A stretch of DNA of 64,000 nt. Origin: Rhodococcus coprophilus NBRC 100603 (GTDB lineage: Bacteria > Actinomycetota > Actinomycetes > Mycobacteriales > Mycobacteriaceae). The stretch spans positions 186,001-250,000 of the forward strand of contig NZ_BDAM01000011.1 of the NCBI RefSeq assembly GCF_001895045.1, given 5' to 3'. Within the stretch, counting starts at the first letter, position 1; each line of letters opens with the position of its first letter. Position numbers and translations under genes: made by a program. A model generated the notes under the pieces. The model worked only from the letters and a program-made list of their open reading frames with translations. It did not search any database and was not told the origin of the DNA. Positions 58,942 through 64,000 of this stretch are shown in pieces.

Positions 58942-59742
58942 ATGCCGGACACCGAATTCGCCGGGCACGCGCCGGACCCGGTCGTGCAGTACCGGGTGGA
59001 GGGTGGCGCCGCGACGCTCACCCTCGACTCGCCGCACAACCGCAACGCGATCTCGGCCGCGATGATGGACCAGCTGCGCGGAGGTCTCGACGCGGCCGCG
59101 CGCGACCCTCGGGTGCGCGCAGTGGTCCTGACACACAAAGGCGGAACATTCTGCGCAGGAGCAGATCTCAGCGAATCCACGGATGATCCGGATGAGGCGG
59201 CCGCCCAGCGGACCCGCGACATGGTGGGTCTGCTGCGCGGCATCCTCGAGCTTCCCAAGCCGGTGATCGGAGTGGTCGACGGTCACGTGCGGGCGGGCGG
59301 AATGGGACTGGTCGGCGCGTGCGACATGGTCGTTGCGGGACCTCGGGCGACGTTCGCGCTCACCGAGGTCCGGCTCGGCCTGGCGGCCTCGATCATCTCC
59401 CTGACGGTACTGCCGCGGATGGTGCCGCGAGCGGCGGGCCGCTATTTCCTCACCGGCGAACGGTTCGGGCCGCAGGAGGCTATGGACACCGGACTCGTGA
59501 CCTTCGTGGCCGAGCAGCCCGCGGAACGGGCAGCAGAACTGGTCTCCGATCTGCAAGAGTGTTCGCCGCAGGGCCTGGCCGAGTCGAAACACCTGCTCAC
59601 CATGGGAATGCTCGGCGATTTCGACCGGCACGCCGAGGCGTTGGCCGCCCGGTCCGCGCGACTGTTCGGCTCTCCCGAAGCGGCCGAGGGCGTCGCCGCT
59701 TTTCTGCAGAAGCGGCCGCCGTCGTGGTCCCCGGGACGGTGA
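58942..59742 (+). CDS. enoyl-CoA hydratase family protein
   Basis: A 266-residue crotonase-fold protein. The oxyanion-hole segments GGTFCAGADLSE and GHVRAGGMGLVGACDMV are present, and the later catalytic-Glu region reads LTEVRLGLAASIISL. It could hydrate the carboxylated enoyl-CoA, like AtuE or LiuC. It starts nine bases after the dehydrogenase, with AGGAGGCGG upstream. Confidence 0.88.
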   Translation: MPDTEFAGHAPDPVVQYRVEGGAATLTLDSPHNRNAISAAMMDQLRGGLDAAARDPRVRAVVLTHKGGTFCAGADLSESTDDPDEAAAQRTRDMVGLLRGILELPKPVIGVVDGHVRAGGMGLVGACDMVVAGPRATFALTEVRLGLAASIISLTVLPRMVPRAAGRYFLTGERFGPQEAMDTGLVTFVAEQPAERAAELVSDLQECSPQGLAESKHLLTMGMLGDFDRHAEALAARSARLFGSPEAAEGVAAFLQKRPPSWSPGR

Positions 59743-59756
59743 GAAGGACGCCCCCC

Positions 59757-59762
59757 TACGCT
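59757..59762 (+). promoter_or_regulatory. -10 element of a probable leaderless tetR promoter
   Basis: TACGCT followed by seven bases and the ATG at 59770, so the regulator may have its own promoter inside the operon. Confidence 0.4.
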
Positions 59763-59769
59763 GGTGCGC

Positions 59770-60387
59770 ATGATGAGTGCGCCGAGCGAACCCCGTCGAC
59801 GCGGGGAGCAGCAACGCGGCCGTGCCACCCGCGTCACCATCCTGGATGCTGCTGTATCCGTACTGGTCGAGCACGGATACTCGAACGCCACCACCGTCCG
59901 CATCCAGGCTGCGGCGGGGGTCTCCCGCGGACGGTTGCTCCATCACTTTCCCAGTCGCGATTCGCTGCTGGTCGCGGCGGTACATCATCTTGCCGCGCAG
60001 CGTGTCCAGGATCTCGGCCACGATCAGGAGTGGCCCGCCGACCCGGTCGCTCGGGTCGCGGTGGCGGTGGATCTGATGTGGTTGCATTTCCGGCAGCCCT
60101 ATTTCTGGGCGTCGATGGAACTGTGGCTCGCCGCCCGCTCGCACGAAGAACTGCGCAGGGAACTGTTACCCCTCGAACGCACCCTCGGCGGCATGATCAA
60201 GGCCCAGACCGACCGGTTCTTCGGCAGCGACTTCACGGTGCTGCCGCGCTACCGGGTAGTGCGCGATCTCGTCTACAGCAGCATGCGTGGGATCGCACTC
60301 GGTTACGCGATCGATCCCCGGGATCCGGATGCGGACCCAAATCTGGCGGTGTGGCGTGAACAGTTCGAGGACCTGCTTCGCCGCTGA
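59770..60387 (+). CDS. TetR-family regulator at the end of the Atu-like operon
   Basis: A 205-residue TetR protein. The HTH (ATRVTILDAAVSVLVEHGYS to AAAGVSRGRLLHHFPSRD) is at residues 20-68, followed by a helical ligand domain. AtuR and LiuR analogues sit beside such operons, so local control is likely. It starts 27 bp after the hydratase and is convergent with the next TetR gene. Confidence 0.86.
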   Translation: MMSAPSEPRRRGEQQRGRATRVTILDAAVSVLVEHGYSNATTVRIQAAAGVSRGRLLHHFPSRDSLLVAAVHHLAAQRVQDLGHDQEWPADPVARVAVAVDLMWLHFRQPYFWASMELWLAARSHEELRRELLPLERTLGGMIKAQTDRFFGSDFTVLPRYRVVRDLVYSSMRGIALGYAIDPRDPDADPNLAVWREQFEDLLRR

Positions 60388-60418
60388 ACGGTCACCGGAC
60401 GGTGCCTACGTGCCACCG

Positions 60419-61012
60419 TCATTCGACCTCCGTGTCCCGGCTGTCGATATCCCCGCCGGTGTCCCCGCGGTCCAGGTCCTCGAGCGCCTTCCTCAGCACC
60501 CAGTCGAGCGACCACCGGAGCGCAGAGACGTCCTGGGCCGGAAGAGTCTGCTGGAAGCCGGCGAGCGCGAAGATCGCGATCTGCGCCAGTCGGTGCGCTT
60601 CTTCTCCCGGGCCCAGGATCGCGGCTGTGGCGTCGGCCACGACGTCGAAGCGCTGCCGGTCCACGAGCGCCTGGACGTCGCGCACGGCGTGATCGCTGTA
60701 GGCCCAGCCGCGGATCGCCGATTCCGCGGGATGGGGGAGCCGGCACGCGAAGTCGATGAGCATCTCGAGACGCCGCCGAGGCGAACCTTCGAGGCGCGCC
60801 GTCGCGGACAGTTGCACGGTCTGCTTGTCGAGCCAATCTTGAAGAAACTCTTGTTCGAAGTCGGCCCAGCTCGCGAAGTAGTTGTAGAACGACCCGGTGG
60901 TGACGTCGAGGTGCGCGCACAGTCGTGCCTGCTTGAGGCCCGCGTGGGCATGCACCGCAAGGATCTCGAGAGCAGCGGCGAAATAGTCTTCGCGCCTGAC
61001 GATCGTCGCCAC
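60419..61012 (-). CDS. TetR-family regulator
   Basis: A 197-residue TetR protein with an N-terminal HTH (ALEILAVHAHAGLKQARLCA and TTGSFYNYFASWADFE). GTG at 61012 follows GGAAGGGG. It is divergent from another TetR gene across a 209-bp region bearing three direct repeats. Its targets are unknown. Confidence 0.85.
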   Translation of the reverse strand: MATIVRREDYFAAALEILAVHAHAGLKQARLCAHLDVTTGSFYNYFASWADFEQEFLQDWLDKQTVQLSATARLEGSPRRRLEMLIDFACRLPHPAESAIRGWAYSDHAVRDVQALVDRQRFDVVADATAAILGPGEEAHRLAQIAIFALAGFQQTLPAQDVSALRWSLDWVLRKALEDLDRGDTGGDIDSRDTEVE

Positions 61013-61090
61013 GTGGGTGCCCCTTCCGTCCGGTCGGTTGTCGGGTTGTTCCCGCACGCTAGGTTCGTATGGTCTCGAAGTGGTCTCACT

Positions 61091-61155
61091 GCGCCGAGTT
61101 GTGGGATACCAGGGCTGAGTGGTGGGGACATGACGGCTGAGTCGCGGGACACGAC
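61091..61155. repeat. three 21-22-bp imperfect direct repeats between divergent tetR genes
   Basis: Units at 61091-61112 (core GCCGAGTTGTGGGATACC), 61113-61134 (GGCTGAGTGGTGGGGACATG) and 61135-61155 (GGCTGAGTCGCGGGACACGA). The period is about two helical turns, which suits repeated binding of one regulator. Confidence 0.7.
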
Positions 61156-61221
61156 GCGGCGTTGCGGGCGCCGGGCGTTCCGCGACGGTCGTTCGCACGG
61201 GACGAGGACCGAGGAGGACGG

Positions 61222-61851
61222 GTGACGCGCGAGCCCAAACAGGATCGCAGCCGAGCGACGCGTCTGCGCCTGCTCGAATCCACGATAGATTGTCTGGCCG
61301 AACTCGGCTGGGCGGCGACGACCGTCGGTGTCGTCGCGGAACGTGCCGGAGTGTCGCGCGGCGCGACCCAGCACCACTTCCCGACCCGCGAGGATCTCAT
61401 CACGGCCGCCCTGGACTTCATGTTCGACAGCCGGATGGAACGCGCCCGGAAGGAGACTCCGGATGTGCCGCCCGGCAGCGCGCGCACCGAGGCGGTGGTG
61501 TCGCGTCTCGTCGAGCAGTACACCGGCAATCTGTTCAACGCGGCGCTGCAGGTGTGGACGGCCGCCGCTGCGGATCCCGCACTGCGCGAACGTCTTCTCC
61601 CCCTCGAAGAGCGTTTCGGCCGGGTCGCGCACAAGGAAGCCGTCGAACAACTCGGCGCCGACGACTCCGACCCTGTGGTGCACCGCATGGTGCAGGCCAC
61701 CCTCGACCTCGCCCGCGGACTCGGGCTGGCCGACGTCCTCACCGACGACTCGGCACGCCGCCGAGAGATCGTCAGGCACTGGGCAGCCCAGCTCGACACC
61801 GTCCTCGAAGACGCCCGCAGTCGGCGAGCAGCAGACCCTCTCGCTCGGTAG
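61222..61851 (+). CDS. TetR-family regulator
   Basis: A 209-residue TetR protein with an HTH at about residues 10-57 (SRATRLRLLESTIDCLAELG, GVSRGATQHHFPTREDL) and a helical C-terminal domain. GTG at 61222 follows GAGGAGG. The -10 element of the next gene overlaps its stop. Confidence 0.86.
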   Translation: MTREPKQDRSRATRLRLLESTIDCLAELGWAATTVGVVAERAGVSRGATQHHFPTREDLITAALDFMFDSRMERARKETPDVPPGSARTEAVVSRLVEQYTGNLFNAALQVWTAAAADPALRERLLPLEERFGRVAHKEAVEQLGADDSDPVVHRMVQATLDLARGLGLADVLTDDSARRREIVRHWAAQLDTVLEDARSRRAADPLAR

Positions 61852-61854
61852 TGT
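61849..61854 (+). promoter_or_regulatory. -10 element of a probable leaderless promoter (lipoprotein pair)
   Basis: TAGTGT begins on the TAG stop of the TetR gene and lies seven bases before the ATG at 61862. Confidence 0.45.
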
Positions 61855-61861
61855 CTCCGCC

Positions 61862-62413
61862 ATGTTCTTCGAGCGCACCGGTAGGAGAGCAGGGACCGCA
61901 GCGCTGGCGGTGCTGTCGGTCGCGGCAGCCGGGTGCGGCAGCGCGGACGACTCCGCCGACACCGCGCCGACCTCGACGACACCGGCCGTGACCGAGGCGG
62001 GGCCGCTCTTCGGCGAGTGCGGAGCTCTGTCCGACGACGAAGTGGCGAATACGTTCGGTCTCGGTCCGTTCTCGTCGGTGACACGCAACTCCGTGGGTTG
62101 TGAATGGGAAGCCTTCGTCGGTGGCCCGAGCGTGTCCTTCACCTGGTACAGGGGTAGTCCGATCGGCCGGGAACGTGCCGGTTCCGACCTCATCGGACGC
62201 CCGGCATCCGACATCGACATCGGGGGGAATCCCGGCTTCATCGGCTCGTTCCAGTCGCCGGACGGACAGACGACGCTGTGCGAGATCGGCGTGCAGTTCG
62301 GCGGTGACTTCATCCATTGGTCCGTCTCCTACGCGAGTTTCGCGCCCGCGGCGGATGCGTGTGCGGTCGCTCGCGATCTCGCGGAGACGAGCGTCGAAAG
62401 GGCGGAGCGGTGA
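61862..62413 (+). CDS. DUF3558-like lipoprotein 1
   Basis: A 183-residue exported lipoprotein with lipobox VAAAGC (Cys25). A Thr/Ser/Pro linker is followed by a domain with paired Cys (FGECGALSDDEVANTFGL, VGCEWEAF, LCEIGVQFGG, DACAVARDLA), typical of DUF3558-type actinobacterial lipoproteins. The function is unknown. It is coupled to the next gene. Confidence 0.78.
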   Translation: MFFERTGRRAGTAALAVLSVAAAGCGSADDSADTAPTSTTPAVTEAGPLFGECGALSDDEVANTFGLGPFSSVTRNSVGCEWEAFVGGPSVSFTWYRGSPIGRERAGSDLIGRPASDIDIGGNPGFIGSFQSPDGQTTLCEIGVQFGGDFIHWSVSYASFAPAADACAVARDLAETSVERAER

Positions 62414-62958
62414 CGCGCCGTCCCGCCGGTCTCCGCGTCGGTGCCGGCATGGCCGCGCTGGCGCTCGGGGCATCGGTGCTCGCCGGGTGCACGCGGAGTA
62501 TCGAGGGTCGCGCGGTGCAGGAGGGCGCGGGCGGTTCCGGTTACACCGAAGAATTCACCCGACTGCTCACCGAGTGCGACGCGGTCGCCGATCCGCAGAT
62601 CGCCGAGGCCGTGGGCGCAAGTGCGGTGTACCGGGGGTTCTTCGGAGCGGTGTGCCGCTGGGAAGGCGACGGACCGGGCGGGGTCGTGAAGGTCACGTTC
62701 AACTGGTTCGAGACCGGATCGCTCGACCACGAGCGGTCCGCCGCCGAGCACCTCGGGTACGCGGTGGAGAACACCACGGTGGAGGGACGACGGGCGCTGC
62801 AGATGCGCAGGCCCGGCGACGCGTCGTCGTGCGGGGTGAGTTCTGGTGCCTCGACGACCGGGATCTTCGGCTGGTGGGTGCAGTACCAGGGCGGTGGGCC
62901 GGACCCCTGCGAGGCCGCTGCTACGTTGGCACGGCTCACCCTGAATCTCAGCAGCTGA
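62410..62958 (+). CDS. DUF3558-like lipoprotein 2
   Basis: A 182-residue lipoprotein with lipobox VLAGC near residue 25 and the same domain layout (LLTECDAVADPQIAEAVG, VCRWEG, DPCEAAATLARL). It is coupled by GTGA overlap to the first lipoprotein. The two are homologous in pattern but divergent in sequence, so they may act as a pair at the cell surface. Confidence 0.78.
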   Translation: MTRRPAGLRVGAGMAALALGASVLAGCTRSIEGRAVQEGAGGSGYTEEFTRLLTECDAVADPQIAEAVGASAVYRGFFGAVCRWEGDGPGGVVKVTFNWFETGSLDHERSAAEHLGYAVENTTVEGRRALQMRRPGDASSCGVSSGASTTGIFGWWVQYQGGGPDPCEAAATLARLTLNLSS

Positions 62959-63010
62959 CCGTGGCTGGGGCCGACCAGGGTCGAGCGGGTCCTCGGTTGC
63001 CCAACTCACT

Positions 63011-63040
63011 TTGACCTGATGCGCGCCAGCCGGGTATCGT
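63011..63040 (+). promoter_or_regulatory. rpsL promoter
   Basis: TTGACC (63011-63016) and TATCGT (63035-63040) with an 18-bp spacer. The predicted leader is about 250 nt. Confidence 0.75.
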
Positions 63041-63168
63041 TGTGGGTCGTGTCCGGCAAGTCCGGACCGGTCTGTGTGCCTATGCGAGGTAGTGCCGTGC
63101 GCGTCGTCTGTAGAAGTCTGCAGTTACGAGTTCCCGGCTGCCTGTGTGGGGGTACGCGACACACCCGA

Positions 63169-63186
63169 CCTCGTGTGCACACGAGG
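63169..63186. promoter_or_regulatory. 18-bp perfect palindrome in the rpsL leader
   Basis: CCTCGTGTGCACACGAGG is self-complementary over its full length. In DNA it could bind a dimer. In RNA it can form only a short-loop hairpin or pair between transcripts. No gene is seen in the rest of the 336-bp gap. Confidence 0.5.
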
Positions 63187-63294
63187 GGCGAGTGAGGGGC
63201 AGCTAGCTCTCTTGTCCCAACCGATGGATCCCTAATTTCAGAACAGCCAGTGTTGCTCGTGTGAGCAGCTCCAGACAACGAAGAAAGCCGGTTA

Positions 63295-63669
63295 ATGCCA
63301 ACCATCAATCAGCTGGTCCGTAAGGGCCGCCGCGACAAGACCGTGAAGGTCAAGAGCGCGGCCCTCAAGGGCAGCCCGCAGCGTCGCGGTGTGTGCACTC
63401 GCGTGTACACCACCACCCCGAAGAAGCCGAACTCGGCTCTTCGTAAGGTCGCCCGCGTGCGCCTCACCAGCTCTGTCGAGGTCACCGCGTACATCCCGGG
63501 TGAAGGCCACAACCTCCAGGAGCACTCGATGGTGCTCGTGCGTGGCGGTCGTGTGAAGGACCTTCCCGGTGTCCGTTACAAGATCATCCGCGGCTCGCTC
63601 GACACCCAGGGTGTCAAGAACCGCAAGCAGGCCCGTAGCCGCTACGGAGCGAAGAAGGAGAAGGCCTGA
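63295..63669 (+). CDS. rpsL: 30S ribosomal protein S12
   Basis: A 124-residue S12 of the decoding centre. [12 protein letters not shown] carries Lys43 and GGRVKDLPG carries Lys88, the unaltered streptomycin-sensitive residues. It shares one base with the rpsG start (TGATG). Confidence 0.98.
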   Translation: MPTINQLVRKGRRDKTVKVKSAALKGSPQRRGVCTRVYTTTPKKPNSALRKVARVRLTSSVEVTAYIPGEGHNLQEHSMVLVRGGRVKDLPGVRYKIIRGSLDTQGVKNRKQARSRYGAKKEKA

Positions 63670-64000
63670 TGCCACGTAAGGGTCCCGCTCCCAAGCGTCC
63701 ACTGATCGCCGACCCGGTTTACGGGTCCCCGCTGGTCACCCAGCTGGTCAACAAGATCCTGATGGACGGCAAGAAGTCCACTGCCGAGCGCATCGTCTAC
63801 CAGGCGCTCGAGCAGGCACGTGAGAAGACCGGTACCGATCCGGTCGTCACCCTCAAGCGCGCGCTCGACAACGTCAAGCCCGCCCTCGAGGTTCGTAGCC
63901 GCCGCGTCGGTGGTGCTACCTACCAGGTGCCGGTCGAGGTTCGCCCCGGCCGTTCCACCACCCTCGCACTTCGGTGGCTGGTCACGTTCGCACGTCAGCG
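63669..64000 (+). CDS. rpsG: 30S ribosomal protein S7 (partial, 3' end off the window)
   Basis: The first 110 residues of S7 ([39 protein letters not shown]). It is translationally coupled to rpsL. The rest lies beyond the window, where fusA and tuf would be expected. Confidence 0.97.
   Translation, partial: MPRKGPAPKRPLIADPVYGSPLVTQLVNKILMDGKKSTAERIVYQALEQAREKTGTDPVVTLKRALDNVKPALEVRSRRVGGATYQVPVEVRPGRSTTLALRWLVTFARQ

Noticed and set aside
54094-59742. A complete leucine/isovalerate (Liu) operon
   Set aside because: There is no HMG-CoA lyase, and an AtuA-like gene is present instead. The carboxylase also differs at a segment conserved in methylcrotonyl enzymes.
57262-60144. A 960-codon minus-strand frame opposite the Atu-like operon end
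   Set aside because: The plus strand encodes a clear dehydrogenase, hydratase and TetR. The antisense product is Arg/His/Gly-rich and resembles nothing.
60388-60418. A terminator between the two convergent tetR genes
   Set aside because: The 31-bp gap has no convincing stem.
63295-63669. Streptomycin-resistance substitution in rpsL
   Set aside because: Lys43 and Lys88 are both unchanged.

Overview
The window is high-GC actinobacterial chromosome. Gene order and protein sequence point to Rhodococcus or a close Nocardiaceae relative. It carries the menaquinone cluster as in mycobacteria (pitA, menB, menC, menD, menG, menJ, polyprenyl-diphosphate synthase, htpX). It also has hadA-hadB, the mycolic-acid dehydratase genes of Mycobacteriales, then secE-nusG-rplKA, rplJL, a complete mce lipid-import operon, rpoBC and rpsL-rpsG. 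No phage, transposase, CRISPR array or other transferred island is visible. This is mostly core chromosome with a metabolic stretch between rpoC and rpsL.

Layout. 1-14.6 kb: phosphate permease, then menaquinone biosynthesis on both strands, interrupted by a DUF6918 protein, a probably iron-regulated siderophore-interacting reductase and a flavin reductase-like protein; then menJ, the isoprenoid synthase, HtpX and a YajQ-family protein. 14.7-18.1 kb: tRNA-Tyr, tRNA-Thr and tRNA-Met, ribosomal protein L33, HadA/HadB, tRNA-Trp, SecE and NusG. 18.2-20.9 kb: L11, L1, L10 and L7/L12, with a structured leader and its own promoter before L10. 21.2-32.9 kb: ATPase MceG, two YrbE permeases, six Mce proteins and two Mce-associated membrane proteins, nearly all translationally coupled. 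33.2-40.8 kb: rpoB and rpoC.

40.9-62.9 kb is the more variable part: a histidine phosphatase, an acyl-ACP thioesterase, an FprB-like ferredoxin/ferredoxin reductase fusion, a DHA2-type exporter, a Tat/lipoprotein Rieske protein followed by two DUF202 membrane proteins, and a YeiH-type transporter divergent from a LysR regulator. After an EamA transporter comes a tightly coupled seven-gene catabolic operon resembling the acyclic-terpene (Atu) and leucine/isovalerate (Liu) pathways: a TIGR03084 protein, an AtuA-like protein, two acyl-CoA dehydrogenases, both subunits of a biotin-dependent acyl-CoA carboxylase and an enoyl-CoA hydratase, then a TetR regulator. Two divergent TetR genes with a triple-repeat intergenic region and two DUF3558-like lipoproteins precede rpsL and a partial rpsG.

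The most useful second-look items are the Atu-like operon, the three 22-bp repeats between the TetR genes, the twin palindromes between yeiH and lysR, the candidate menaquinone thioesterase next to menB, the operators ahead of mceG, a set of probable leaderless starts and the absence of hadC.
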